In this document: piece by piece, positions 35,954 to 45,147 of the stretch | Layout: every line of letters begins with the position of its first letter | How positions within the stretch are numbered: the stretch's first letter is position 1 | Assembly: GCF_003344925.1 (NCBI RefSeq) | Contig: NZ_CP031188.1 | Coordinates: forward strand, 1,548,501 to 1,612,500 | DNA from: Flavobacterium arcticum | Lineage (GTDB): Bacteria > Bacteroidota > Bacteroidia > Flavobacteriales > Flavobacteriaceae | DNA length: 64,000 nucleotides | Direction: 5' to 3' | Notes under the pieces: model-generated | Database searches by the model: none | Told to the model about the DNA's origin: nothing | The model's input: only the letters and a program-made list of their open reading frames with translations | Made by a program: the position numbers and the translations under genes

Positions 35954-36015
35954 CTTCGTCGTTTATCAGTTGTGGGCGTGCCCAGTGGCTATACTAAAGG
36001 TAGCCAATTAATCGG

Positions 36016-36023
36016 CAAATATA
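36016..36023 (-). promoter_or_regulatory. Candidate -7 box for lepA
   Basis: Minus-strand TATATTTG (plus CAAATATA), 62 nt from the start codon. Confidence 0.4.
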
Positions 36024-36078
36024 GTTAAAGTTAGCGAGTTATAAAGGGAATAAAAATTTTAGGCTAATGGCGTAAAAA

Positions 36079-36104
36079 AAACAGCACCCCGAAGGGTGCT
36101 GTTT
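36079..36104 (-). terminator. Terminator of the large T9SS gene
   Basis: AAACAGCACCC (36079-36089) with GGGTGCTGTTT (36094-36104); read on the minus strand it is followed by a T-run. Confidence 0.85.
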
Positions 36105-36129
36105 GATTATTTTATAAAAATATAAGTTG

Positions 36130-39100
36130 TTATCTTTTTATAAATCGTGTGCTATAAGTAGCTCCTGTTTCGGTTTTTAGTTTTAGGATATAAATTCCAG
36201 TTTCTAAATCGCCAACTTGTAGCATAACTTGACTACTTCCGTTAAATGGCTGTGAAGTATTAAATACTTTTTGACCTATAGTGTTATAAATAGCTACATC
36301 TGCCGTTTGGTATGCTTCTGGCGCGTTAATGTAAAGCTCGCTTCCGCTTAATGGGTTAGGGAATAGACTAAAGTTATTTTTAGTTATAGGGTTCTCAGTG
36401 CTTAATGCAGCAGCTCTAAATACTATTGCAAATCGTGCAGCATCAGTACTCGCTTCTATATCTTCGTTTACACTAAACTCGAAGTTTGTAGTGTTGCCTT
36501 GTTCTAGTAAGGTTTCTTCGTTTAGGTAGTAATCTTTAATATATACATCAAGTTCTTCAAAGAAACCAAGTTCTAGTTTCATTACATAGTTAGATGTTCT
36601 GTAGCGCGATACAGCAAGAGGTAGTTCTTCGTCTATTGCTGGTAGGTTTCTGTTCTCCATTGCAATATACTCCTCGCCATTAAGACGTGAAATGTTTTCG
36701 TCTAAATTGCCAAATTTCTTAGCGTCATTAAAGTCAACATCGTTGTTGTATCCTTCTCTAAAATCAATTCTTAAACCATCTGCTGAGGTATGCTCATTTA
36801 TAAATTCTGTTTCAGCAAAAAGATCAAGCGCTATATATGGTGTGCCCGATGTTCTAAAAACAGCTGTTTGCGCTGCGGTCGTTCTTTTGTATGCCTCCTT
36901 AAAGGTAAGTATTGGTGTAGTACCCTGAGATGACGTTTGTACAAAGAAAGCTTGGTATGGCTGTGCATAACGAGTAGCTGCTGAGCTAGAGTTGCTTTTT
37001 TCTCCTGTAGAGGCATTTATTGTTACATAAGCCCCACGCCCTCCAGAAACACCTACTACAGGTGTGCCTCCTAAGGTAGGATCCCAAACGTAATAGAAAT
37101 TGGTAAGGTTAGAGGCGTTACCCATTACTTTATTCATGTCTACAATGGTATGATATGGGTTTGCTACAAAGTTATAATCGCCTTCTGTAGAAGAAAGACC
37201 ATTTATAGCAGTAGTACCACTTGTTATAGTTCCGGTAGCACGTAGTTTGGTATTGCTTGGCGGTGTAGCGTTTGATGTGATATCTGCACTACGAGAGCCT
37301 CTTATAAGTACACGGTATGGTGTTCCTGCTGTAAGCACATCGGTAGTATTACTAACAGCCTCCCACGATTGTGTACTGTTGTTAAATGTAAATATAGACG
37401 ATGCTCCTGATGGTTGCCAGTCGAACCCATTAGTACCATCAGCAGACTCAGGGTCTGATCCTGATGAACCATAACCTGTAATATGAATACCATATCCTGG
37501 GTTAGGATTGTCATTATAAGCAGAAGCATTTTCTTGCCAGTTTTCGCGGATGCTTGATGTGGTTGTTACTGTAGGTGTTACAAGCCTATAGGCACGACGT
37601 GCAGGAAAACATTGCTCTGTAGTGATAAGTCCAGATATACTACTTCCGCTCTCTATTTTGTCTATTTGTCCTGTTTTGTTTGGGCTAAATGAACATACTA
37701 GTGTAACGATATCATTTGTTTCGAAGTTACCAGACTCTATGTTAAGAATACCACTAAGATACATTGGGTTTAATGTACTTACACCTGCTGCATTTTCTAC
37801 AGTAAAGTTGCCAATTTCGCCATCTAATATAAATCCGTCAGGAATAGTTTGTGTAGTAGTACCTGACATGTATAATTCAGAATCTTCGTGGCTTGCATCA
37901 ATATAAGCGGTTTCATCTTTAGTGATATTGCCTTTAATGGCAAATAGTTTACCGTTTAAATTAATGGTTGCTCCTGCTCCCATACTAAGGTTGTTTGCTC
38001 CTGCATTAGCAGTTAATACAGGGTAGTTAGGTCGTCCTGTAGGGATAGTTACATCATTGTTAGCGTTTGGTATATCTGCAATTGTCCAGTTGGCAGTATC
38101 ATTCCATGCTGTACCATTGTTTCCTGTCCATTCGTTACTACTACAATTGGTATCGCCTATTATATTTTCGGTAATACCTGCTTTTAGGCTAGTGTTTTCA
38201 AAGCGTATAGTGTGGTCACCACCAATTTCAAATGATAAATCATTAAAAGTAGCCAGTCCTGTAGCATCGGTAGCTTGTGTAACTGTACCTAAAAGCTCTC
38301 CAGGACCTGTCTCCATATAAGCGGTAATCTCATAACCTGCTTGCTCTACATTATCGCCAAAAGAGTCAGCAAGTTGTACGGTAAAGTCGCTAGGCATAAT
38401 ACCATCACAGTCAGACCCTGTAGGTTGTGTTTTTACTATAATTTGTTGCGCAACGCCTATAGAGGGCTCGTTATAAGCAATAAAAGCAGGGTCAGATGAT
38501 CCTCCTGGTTGGTATATTAGTTTTCTAACACTTGTATAGTTAGCCTCTGTAATACCAAACTGCGAAATATCGGCAGTAAAGAATTTTACAGTTCTATTTG
38601 TGTTTATATAATTATTTTCTGATTGTGTACTGTCATTATTGTAAAAATCAACATTCCAGTTTGCAACCGTAGGGAATAATGAATTGTTAGAAAGATTAAT
38701 GCTTATAGAGTTACCTACAAGGTTACCATTAATGTCGGCAAAATATAATTTATCTACCCCTGTACCTGTTGGTTGAGCTATTTGACTTACTAATATATCA
38801 GGGATACCATCATTTACATTATCAATTGTTATCCCATTAATACTAAGGTTAAAAGTAAGGTCGTTACCTGTAGGTATATTAGTAAGACAAGTACCAAGAT
38901 CAAGTCCGTTTTCTCCAGTAGTTAGATAGCTTGCCTTAAGTGCCCCTGTGGTAACTAATGGGTTTATAGCAGTACTTGTCACGCCGTTAGCAACACCATC
39001 GGTTAGCGCACCAAGACCAACAAAGTACGCGTTTTGAGGGCTTGTTAATGGCACAGTGGTAATGGGTAGTGCTCTAAACTTTGTGCTTTGAAACGTTACG

Positions 39101-39318
39101 CCATTAGATGTTAATTTAGCATCATCTACTCCTGTAGAGTAAGTAACTCCAGACCAAGTAAACGCTAATAAGTTGTGCGATAAATTAGGTTGTGTACTAT
39201 TTATACTTGAAGAACTCGATGTCCAGAAATTGTTATAATCAGTATAAACTTGTGTTACCTGTGCTTGTGCAAAGTTGAATGCAAAGCACAATAGTATAAT
39301 ATAATAAATTTTTTTCAT
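36130..39318 (-). CDS. Large secreted protein, T9SS type A sorting domain
   Basis: 1062 residues. Signal peptide MKKIYYIILLCFAFNFAQAQ. The N-terminal 300 residues form a beta-rich region (VTQVYTDYNNFWTSSSSSINSTQPNLSHN...). An Ig/Big-like segment follows (IVKTQPTGSDCDG, then ATDATGLATFNDLSFEIGGDHTI), then repeats of the kind found in flavobacterial surface proteins (WTGNNGTAWNDTANWTIADIPNANNDVTIP). The last 80 residues are a T9SS type A domain (FSLFPNPLSGSELYIN, VAIYNTIGQKVF, LETGIYILKLKTETGATYSTRFIKR). It should be exported by type IX secretion. It lies 23 bases after a small C-terminally anchored protein gene, probably in one transcript. Confidence 0.92.
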   Translation of the reverse strand: MKKIYYIILLCFAFNFAQAQVTQVYTDYNNFWTSSSSSINSTQPNLSHNLLAFTWSGVTYSTGVDDAKLTSNGVTFQSTKFRALPITTVPLTSPQNAYFVGLGALTDGVANGVTSTAINPLVTTGALKASYLTTGENGLDLGTCLTNIPTGNDLTFNLSINGITIDNVNDGIPDILVSQIAQPTGTGVDKLYFADINGNLVGNSISINLSNNSLFPTVANWNVDFYNNDSTQSENNYINTNRTVKFFTADISQFGITEANYTSVRKLIYQPGGSSDPAFIAYNEPSIGVAQQIIVKTQPTGSDCDGIMPSDFTVQLADSFGDNVEQAGYEITAYMETGPGELLGTVTQATDATGLATFNDLSFEIGGDHTIRFENTSLKAGITENIIGDTNCSSNEWTGNNGTAWNDTANWTIADIPNANNDVTIPTGRPNYPVLTANAGANNLSMGAGATINLNGKLFAIKGNITKDETAYIDASHEDSELYMSGTTTQTIPDGFILDGEIGNFTVENAAGVSTLNPMYLSGILNIESGNFETNDIVTLVCSFSPNKTGQIDKIESGSSISGLITTEQCFPARRAYRLVTPTVTTTSSIRENWQENASAYNDNPNPGYGIHITGYGSSGSDPESADGTNGFDWQPSGASSIFTFNNSTQSWEAVSNTTDVLTAGTPYRVLIRGSRSADITSNATPPSNTKLRATGTITSGTTAINGLSSTEGDYNFVANPYHTIVDMNKVMGNASNLTNFYYVWDPTLGGTPVVGVSGGRGAYVTINASTGEKSNSSSAATRYAQPYQAFFVQTSSQGTTPILTFKEAYKRTTAAQTAVFRTSGTPYIALDLFAETEFINEHTSADGLRIDFREGYNNDVDFNDAKKFGNLDENISRLNGEEYIAMENRNLPAIDEELPLAVSRYRTSNYVMKLELGFFEELDVYIKDYYLNEETLLEQGNTTNFEFSVNEDIEASTDAARFAIVFRAAALSTENPITKNNFSLFPNPLSGSELYINAPEAYQTADVAIYNTIGQKVFNTSQPFNGSSQVMLQVGDLETGIYILKLKTETGATYSTRFIKR

Positions 39319-39341
39319 GTAGATAGTGTGAGAATTTGTGT

Positions 39342-39560
39342 TTAAGCTCTAAGCTTCGATTTTTTTGATAAAAGATAATAACCTGCAGTTGCGCCTAATA
39401 ATAACGTTAAGCTTGTATATCCTGATATACTTGCTGCTGCTGGTTCATCGTTAGCATCATCATCAAATTCTATTTGTGCATAAGCCGAAGTACTGCCTAT
39501 AGCTAAAGTAAAAATAATAGCAAGAAATGCCTTTTTTGTTTTGGGGGTATTCATAATCAA
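39342..39560 (-). CDS. Small exported protein with C-terminal membrane anchor (PID-CTERM-like)
   Basis: 72 residues (70 if the second ATG, 39554, is used). Signal peptide to about SAYAQ, an acidic linker (IEFDDDANDEPAAAS), one hydrophobic helix (YTSLTLLLGATAGYYLL) and a basic tail (SKKSKLRA). This is the layout of the small PID-CTERM proteins of Bacteroidota, but the Pro-Ile-Asp signature before the helix is replaced by ASISG. Such proteins are often found beside T9SS cargo, as here; their role is unknown. A -7 box is 24 nt upstream. Confidence 0.75.
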   Translation of the reverse strand: MIMNTPKTKKAFLAIIFTLAIGSTSAYAQIEFDDDANDEPAAASISGYTSLTLLLGATAGYYLLSKKSKLRA

Positions 39561-39584
39561 AGGGTTTCATTTAAAAATTAACTG

Positions 39585-39592
39585 CAAAAGTA
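39585..39592 (-). promoter_or_regulatory. Candidate -7 box for the small anchor protein and T9SS gene
   Basis: Minus-strand TACTTTTG (plus CAAAAGTA), 24 nt from the start codon. Confidence 0.4.
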
Positions 39593-39883
39593 CTGCTAAT
39601 ACTTAATTTCTTAACCATAGATTAACTGTTTTTTAACCGCTTGAAACTTGTTGTTAAAATGACTTTTATACTGTAAATATTGATGTATCATAGTTAATGA
39701 TGCAGTTGTTTTTTTTGTCTTTATGCTAAAATTTTGACAAATTGATTGTTTAGTAAATGGATAAATAAAAATTATTTTAATAGTATGCGGCTAAAAGAGT
39801 CTTATAATATTCTCTTTACACTTAGTTTTTAGGATAATAGCATAGCTGTGTCGTAATGCTAAACACACTATTGTAAATTATTG
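39593..39883. other. Divergent intergenic region, nothing further seen
   Basis: About 290 bases between the two divergent -7 boxes, AT-rich, without an open frame or strong hairpin that I can support. Confidence 0.5.
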
Positions 39884-39891
39884 TAATTTTG
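39884..39891 (+). promoter_or_regulatory. Candidate -7 box abutting the dusB start
   Basis: TAATTTTG matches TAnnTTTG and ends 6 nt before ATG 39898 (15 nt before the alternative ATG at 39907). Confidence 0.45.
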
Positions 39892-39897
39892 CACAAA

Positions 39898-40893
39898 ATG
39901 AAAGAGATGATTAAGATAGGAAATATAGAGTTGCCCGATTTTCCGTTACTACTTGCACCAATGGAAGATGTGAGCGATCCGCCATTTAGGAGATTATGCA
40001 AGCTACATGGTGCCGACCTTATGTACAGCGAGTTCATTTCGTCGGAAGGGTTGATTAGAGATGCAATGAAAAGCAGGCAAAAGCTCGATATTTTTGATTA
40101 TGAACGTCCTGTAGGTATACAGATATTTGGTGGCGATGAAGAGGCAATGGCTATGTCGGCAAAAATTGTCGAAACTGTAAATCCTGATATTGTAGATATC
40201 AACTTTGGCTGCCCTGTAAAAAAAGTAGTTTGCAAAGGTGCAGGTGCTGGAGTGCTAAAAGATATCGATCTTATGGTGCGCCTTACCAAAGCTGTTGTAA
40301 ACAGTACTCACCTTCCTGTAACGGTAAAAACCCGACTGGGGTGGGATGACGATTCTATTAACATAGATGAGGTAGCCGAAAGACTGCAAGATGTAGGTGT
40401 TAAGGCGCTTACTATACATGGGCGTACTCGTGCGCAAATGTATAAGGGGGAGGCCGACTGGGAACCTATTGCCCGAGTGAAGAATAACCCGCGTATAACC
40501 ATGCCTATTTTTGGTAATGGCGATATAGATAGCCCCGAAAAGGCATTAGAATATAAAAATAAATACGGACTGGACGGTATCATGATAGGGCGTGCTGCCA
40601 TTGGCTACCCTTGGATATTCAATGAGATAAAACACTTTTTTGAGACAGGCGAACGTTTGCCTGCTCCAACGATAGAGGATAGGGTAGAAGCAGCACGTAA
40701 TCACTTAACATGGTCGATAGACTGGAAAGGTGAGCGCGTAGGCGTGGTAGAAACGCGCAGGCATTATACTAACTACTTTAAAGGTATACCACACTTTAAA
40801 GAATATCGCCAACGTATGGTAACACTTGATAGTCCCGCCGATGTATATGGTGTAATGGATGAGGTGTTGGAAAAGTTTAGTGCTACAGTATAG
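39898..40893 (+). CDS. dusB: tRNA-dihydrouridine synthase
   Basis: 331 residues from ATG 39898 (MKEMIKIGN); a second ATG at 39907 is possible, and the TTG at 39889 is not needed. FMN-dependent TIM barrel: LLLAPMEDVSDPPFRRLC at the start, VDINFGCPVKKVVCKGAGAG with the catalytic Cys, KTRLGWDD, the ALTIHGRTRAQMYKGEADW segment and GNGDI, then MIGRAAIGYPWIF. It reduces uridines in tRNA D-loops; this is the DusB-type set of motifs. Convergent with the CBS-HEPN gene, no terminator between. Confidence 0.93.
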   Translation: MKEMIKIGNIELPDFPLLLAPMEDVSDPPFRRLCKLHGADLMYSEFISSEGLIRDAMKSRQKLDIFDYERPVGIQIFGGDEEAMAMSAKIVETVNPDIVDINFGCPVKKVVCKGAGAGVLKDIDLMVRLTKAVVNSTHLPVTVKTRLGWDDDSINIDEVAERLQDVGVKALTIHGRTRAQMYKGEADWEPIARVKNNPRITMPIFGNGDIDSPEKALEYKNKYGLDGIMIGRAAIGYPWIFNEIKHFFETGERLPAPTIEDRVEAARNHLTWSIDWKGERVGVVETRRHYTNYFKGIPHFKEYRQRMVTLDSPADVYGVMDEVLEKFSATV

Positions 40894-40933
40894 TTTTTCA
40901 TATATAATACAATATAAAGAATTACTTATTTAA

Positions 40934-41932
40934 TTAGCAGTTGTTATGATAGTCTTTTAAAAAATTTGACATTGTTTTTAAAAGTTCTAAATCTTTATCG
41001 TCACCACCCTCGGCACTAAAGTGCATTACTCTATTTCGAATATTTCTTATTTCATGTAACTCATTTACAAAATCTGATTTTATAAATGGAAGATTAAGGA
41101 TGTCCCAAAATGTATCGTTCTCAAGAACAAGTATATATTCACCAAATGTTAAATCACCTATAGATTCTATTTTTTTATTATCAGTCCTTTCTTTTAGAAC
41201 ACTTTTTATATCTTTAAGTATTAGTTTATCGTGTAAAAACAGTCTTATAAAATTCTCAATTTGCTCAAGTAATATATACGGTTCTATTTTCTCAATATAC
41301 TCTTCATTAACATCAAAAGTTGTTACAGGTCCTTTAATTGTACTATCAATGTCAGTAACAAAAATTACTCCACATTTAAAGACTTCTTTTATGGCTTCAA
41401 ATAGTGATGTATTATGGTTTAAGACCTTGAAATCATTAGTCATGAAATCTTTGACTTGGTTAGATTTTTTTTTAGCTATTAAACCTTTTGCAATCGATTC
41501 CCAACTAATAATCCCCAATACTTTTCTTGAGTCATTCATCACAGGTAACTGTGAAAAATTATTTTTCCACATAAGGTGATATGCTTTGGTAAGATCAGAT
41601 TCTTTTGTAATTGATGTTGGGTTTTTTGATGCGGCGGGTAATATACTCAATCGGCTAATTGGATCAAATTCGTCTTCGCTTTTACAATCATGGGTTATTT
41701 TTACTTTATCAATCTCCCGTATTTCAATTTCATGATCAATCCAGCCATTTTGAAAATTTGGAACAACTTCTAATTTTTCTTGCTCAAGAAATTCATTTAT
41801 TCGCCAAACATTACCACTTGTACGTTTCTCATACCAGTCAAAAAGCCAGATGAAATCGCGTTTTGACATTTTTCTTGATTTTTTTTCTTTCTTGATTCTA
41901 TTAACTAAATCAATAAATTCTGGTCTTGGCAT
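40934..41932 (-). CDS. CBS-pair protein with C-terminal HEPN-like domain
   Basis: 332 residues. An N-terminal helical module (about 17-72, FIWLFDWYEKRTSGNVWRINEFL then VVPNFQNGWIDHEI) resembles the winged-helix-like leader seen, from memory, on several restriction- and stress-linked proteins. Two CBS repeats occupy about 90-212 (LPAASKNPTSITKESDL, SQLPVMNDSRKVLGIISWESIAKG; VKDFMTNDFKVLNHNTSL, VIFVTDIDSTIKGPVTTFDV), which usually bind adenine nucleotides. The C-terminal helical domain (215-332) has ELHEIRNIRNRVMHF with R299-x4-H304, the HEPN RNase-type motif. A nucleotide-gated RNase is plausible but unproven. It is a single gene with no obvious partner. Confidence 0.75.
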   Translation of the reverse strand: MPRPEFIDLVNRIKKEKKSRKMSKRDFIWLFDWYEKRTSGNVWRINEFLEQEKLEVVPNFQNGWIDHEIEIREIDKVKITHDCKSEDEFDPISRLSILPAASKNPTSITKESDLTKAYHLMWKNNFSQLPVMNDSRKVLGIISWESIAKGLIAKKKSNQVKDFMTNDFKVLNHNTSLFEAIKEVFKCGVIFVTDIDSTIKGPVTTFDVNEEYIEKIEPYILLEQIENFIRLFLHDKLILKDIKSVLKERTDNKKIESIGDLTFGEYILVLENDTFWDILNLPFIKSDFVNELHEIRNIRNRVMHFSAEGGDDKDLELLKTMSNFLKDYHNNC

Positions 41933-42204
41933 ATTTTAAAGTTGAAGAGATTAAAATGAGTGTAAAAAATTTAGTTCTATTCTTTCTCTTCATCAATTAA
42001 ATTTTTAATTAATTATTGAGAACAAGCTAAGTTATATTCAAATATCAAGATGTACAATACCTATCAATGTGTATTTTTATAACTTCGTAATTATTGAAAA
42101 CGCTGTTCCAGGTGACAAGATATATGTCGACCCATTGGTTTCTGATTATAGGGATTGATGAGGTGGTAGTTAGCTTACAGTCAAATGATTAAATATAAAG
42201 CAAT
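41933..42204. other. Gene-free stretch between the CBS-HEPN and MATE genes
   Basis: AT-rich; contains one short open stretch (42051-42158) without a start codon, described under rejected observations. No promoter for the CBS-HEPN gene could be placed. Confidence 0.5.
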
Positions 42205-42239
42205 AAAAAAAGACAGAGAGCATATTTCTGTCTTTTTTT
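42205..42239. terminator. Terminator downstream of the MATE gene
   Basis: AAAAAAAGACAGA (42205-42217) with TCTGTCTTTTTTT (42227-42239); symmetric, can end minus-strand transcription from the MATE gene. Confidence 0.8.
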
Positions 42240-42245
42240 GAGAAA

Positions 42246-42319
42246 TGTCATTCTGAACGAAGCTTAAGCGGAGTGAAGAATCTATTTTAGTTTAAGATTT
42301 TTCCTTCGTCAGAATGACA
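42246..42319. repeat. Palindromic MITE-like element
   Basis: TGTCATTCTGAACGAAG (42246-42262) and CTTCGTCAGAATGACA (42304-42319) are inverted repeats with one unpaired base; inside them GAAGAATCT and AGATTTTTCCTTC form a second imperfect stem. The whole 74 bases can fold as one hairpin. Similar sequences are, from memory, dispersed in many Bacteroidota genomes. Confidence 0.8.
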
Positions 42320-42336
42320 GTTTGGTGTTTTATCTA

Positions 42337-43761
42337 TTACACTTCAGTTTGTTTCCATTTACCTCTACGGAAAAGTATAATACTCGCTATAGTAATAGCT
42401 GTTTCCGAAACAGGTATGGCTATAAATACCCCTACAGGACCAAGCTCGAAAACCTTTGCCAGTATATAAGCTAACGGAATCTGGAAAAGCCAAAACCCGA
42501 AAAAGTTAATATATGTTGGTGTTTTGGTATCGCCAGCACCATTAAAGGCATTCATTAATACCATGCCTGCGCCATAAAACACAAAAGCGACACTTAGTAT
42601 TTTAATAGCCTGTACCGCTATATCATGCACGTGAGTATTATTGGTAAAAAACCACATAATAGGGTCGGCAGCAAGAAAGGTAATCCCTGTAATAGCTGCC
42701 ATGTATATAACGTTATATTTTGCGGTAACAAATACCGACCGTTCCGCGCGCTCTACTTGTTTCGCACCTAGGTTTTGCCCTACCAGTGTAGCAGCAGCAT
42801 TGCTAAGCCCCCAAGCTGGTAGTAAGAAAAACATCATGATACGCAAAGCACTCTGGTAGCCTGCCGAGCCTTCGTCGCCACCCGTAGTGGCAACTAGTTG
42901 TGCCAAAAATATCCAACTGCATGATGCAATTACAAACTGCATTATACCTGGTGCTGCAATTTTTACTAATGCTTTTATTTGTTCCCAATGCGGAATGAAG
43001 TAAGAGGCTGCAACCTTGAGCATGCCTTTACCGTTAAAGAGGTTGTAAAGCTGATAGCTTACGCCAATACCTCGCCCTATTGTGGTTGCCATTGCAGCAC
43101 CTGTAAGTCCGTAAGCAGGTATAAACCAAAACCCGTTAATGAAAATAGGACATAGTATAATGTTACATATATTGGCTATCCAAAGGCTTTTCATGGCTAT
43201 GGCAGCGTTACCTGCACCACGAAATATTCCGTTGAACAAGAAAAGTAGCATGATAACAAAGCTACCACCCATCATAATTTGAACAAAATCAGTTCCGTAT
43301 ATTGCTGAAGCTTCTGATGAACCCATGAGTAGCAGAATATCAGTAGCATAAATAAAACCAAAAACAGCAATTACAGTGTTTATGGCTACGGCTACAACTA
43401 TTGCCTGCATTCCTGCTCGTGCCGCTGCTTCTGGGTTTTTTTCGCCCACACGGCGTGCCACTACTGCTGTGGCTGCCATACTCATGCCTATGGCTATAGA
43501 GTATATTATGGTAAGTACAGATTCTGTAAGTCCTACGGTTTGTACGGCAAAACTGCTATTTTCTAAATGCCCTACAAAATAGAGATCGACCAGTGCAAAT
43601 ACTGATTCCATTGCCATTTCGAGCATCATAGGTATAGCGAGTAGTAATACGGCTCTGCGAATGCTACCTTTTGTAAAATCGATATTGCCACCTGTAAGTG
43701 ACTGTTTTAGTAATATAAAAAATCGGGAAAACGCATTTTTCCTTTGTACAATTTGTGTCAT
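42337..43761 (-). CDS. MATE-family efflux transporter
   Basis: 474 residues with twelve predicted membrane helices in two halves. The first half opens GSIRRAVLLLAIPMMLEMAMESVFALVDLYFVGHL with the family's typical P-x2 kink and D-x-YFVG motif; the second half repeats the pattern (LVKIAAPGIMQFVIASCSWIFLAQLVATTGG). It exports cationic drugs or metabolites in exchange for Na+ or H+; the substrate is unknown. It follows the FtsX-like gene by 171 bases on the same strand and ends near a palindromic element. Confidence 0.92.
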   Translation of the reverse strand: MTQIVQRKNAFSRFFILLKQSLTGGNIDFTKGSIRRAVLLLAIPMMLEMAMESVFALVDLYFVGHLENSSFAVQTVGLTESVLTIIYSIAIGMSMAATAVVARRVGEKNPEAAARAGMQAIVVAVAINTVIAVFGFIYATDILLLMGSSEASAIYGTDFVQIMMGGSFVIMLLFLFNGIFRGAGNAAIAMKSLWIANICNIILCPIFINGFWFIPAYGLTGAAMATTIGRGIGVSYQLYNLFNGKGMLKVAASYFIPHWEQIKALVKIAAPGIMQFVIASCSWIFLAQLVATTGGDEGSAGYQSALRIMMFFLLPAWGLSNAAATLVGQNLGAKQVERAERSVFVTAKYNVIYMAAITGITFLAADPIMWFFTNNTHVHDIAVQAIKILSVAFVFYGAGMVLMNAFNGAGDTKTPTYINFFGFWLFQIPLAYILAKVFELGPVGVFIAIPVSETAITIASIILFRRGKWKQTEV

Positions 43762-43932
43762 TGTATTTTGTGTATAATATAAATAATAGTGATGCAGGCA
43801 ATAAAGTGATATTGCCTTTGGTTTAATTTGCGAAAAGAGGTAGTCCTATTTTACAAGGACAGCAAAAACTATCATATTCCTAATGCGTTAGGATACAAAT
43901 GTAAAATAAAAAATAAAAAAGAGATAAAATTC

Positions 43933-45138
43933 TTATGAATTTTTGAGCAGTTTAGCATTAACACGGTTGGCAGCTAGCCACGAGGCAAGTATGCCCAGTG
44001 TATATATAGTGGCTAAGACTATCAGTATGTTAATAAAAGTAAATTGCATAGGGTAGGCGAGGGTGTTGGTTAGCATAATAAGGCTGTAGTGCTGTTGTGC
44101 CAATACCACACCAACGCTTATGGCGAGCCCTATAATTACACCAAGGGTGGTAATGAATATACCCTGATATAAAAAAATCTTACGAAGCTCAGTAACGGCT
44201 GTACCTAAACTATAGAGTGTTTTTATGTTTTCGCGTTTGTCTAGTATCAGCATTATGAGTGCGCCTGCAAGGCAAAACAATGTCATAACCACTACTAGTG
44301 AGCAAAATAGGTAGGTAACTAAGTTTTCAATATTCAGCATTTTGTATAATGATGCGTTTAGCTGTGCCCTGTTTTTAATGTTTATTTTTCCTTTAAAAAT
44401 GGAGTTTAGCTGTTCTCTTATCTTTGCTTCATCAGTATTAGGAGCAAGTTTTATATCCAGAGCCGTTATTTGTTCGGATTTAAAGTTTAGTAGTTCCTGT
44501 GCTAAACCTAGGTCGGCAAACACATATTGGCTATCTACATCATCATTTATAGAGTAAAAACCTATAGGTACAAGGGCTGCTTTTTTAAACCCGTCTTCGG
44601 GCGAGTTAATAAGTCCTTTTCCTGGTTTAGGGACATATACTTCTAGTGCATTATTAAAGTCGAATAATCCCATAGATAGTTTAGACATAATGCCATAGCC
44701 TACTACTACTTGGCTTGTTTCGGGTTGTAGCCAGTTACCCTGAATTACTTTTTCTTTAACAGGGTTTACATCAGTATAAATACTATCTACACCTTTTAAA
44801 TAAGCTACCTGCTCTTTTCCGTCATAGTAAAAGAGCACGCGCTCTTCGGCTATTTTGCTGTAATGGGTTATTTCGCCCATTTTTTTTAGTTCCTGTTCTT
44901 GCTCTCCCGATATCGTAAACGATTTTCCTAATGCGGGTATAACTCTTAGTTCAGGATCAGTAGCATTGGTAAATGATACTGTAAACTCGCGTAGCCCACT
45001 AAATGCCGACATTATTATAAATAGTGCTGCGGTACTGGCTATTATGCCTAGTGCTGCAATGCCAGTAATAATGTTTACGGCTGAGCTTTTACTCCTGCTT
45101 ATAGTATATCGTCGGGCTATGTATAGGGAGAAGCTCAA
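43933..45138 (-). CDS. FtsX-like / LolC-E-type ABC permease
   Basis: 401 residues. One N-terminal membrane helix (about 20-45, AVNIITGIAALGIIASTAALFIIMSAFSGL as AVNIITGIAALGIIAS and TAALFIIMSAFSGL), a periplasmic domain of some 220 residues, and three C-terminal helices (270-400) in the FtsX/MacB arrangement. The start SLYIARRYTISRSKSSAVN is typical of LolC/LolE-type permeases that release lipoproteins from the inner membrane. No ATPase gene is adjacent. It starts 9 bases after rbfA, an arrangement I recall as conserved in Flavobacteriia. Confidence 0.88.
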   Translation of the reverse strand: MSFSLYIARRYTISRSKSSAVNIITGIAALGIIASTAALFIIMSAFSGLREFTVSFTNATDPELRVIPALGKSFTISGEQEQELKKMGEITHYSKIAEERVLFYYDGKEQVAYLKGVDSIYTDVNPVKEKVIQGNWLQPETSQVVVGYGIMSKLSMGLFDFNNALEVYVPKPGKGLINSPEDGFKKAALVPIGFYSINDDVDSQYVFADLGLAQELLNFKSEQITALDIKLAPNTDEAKIREQLNSIFKGKINIKNRAQLNASLYKMLNIENLVTYLFCSLVVVMTLFCLAGALIMLILDKRENIKTLYSLGTAVTELRKIFLYQGIFITTLGVIIGLAISVGVVLAQQHYSLIMLTNTLAYPMQFTFINILIVLATIYTLGILASWLAANRVNAKLLKNS

Positions 45139-45147
45139 ATTAAGGTG

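Noticed and set aside
42051..42158. Open stretch reading YNFVIIENAVPGDKIYVD
   Set aside because: No start codon, only about 35 codons and no neighbour it could extend; possibly a gene remnant but not supportable.
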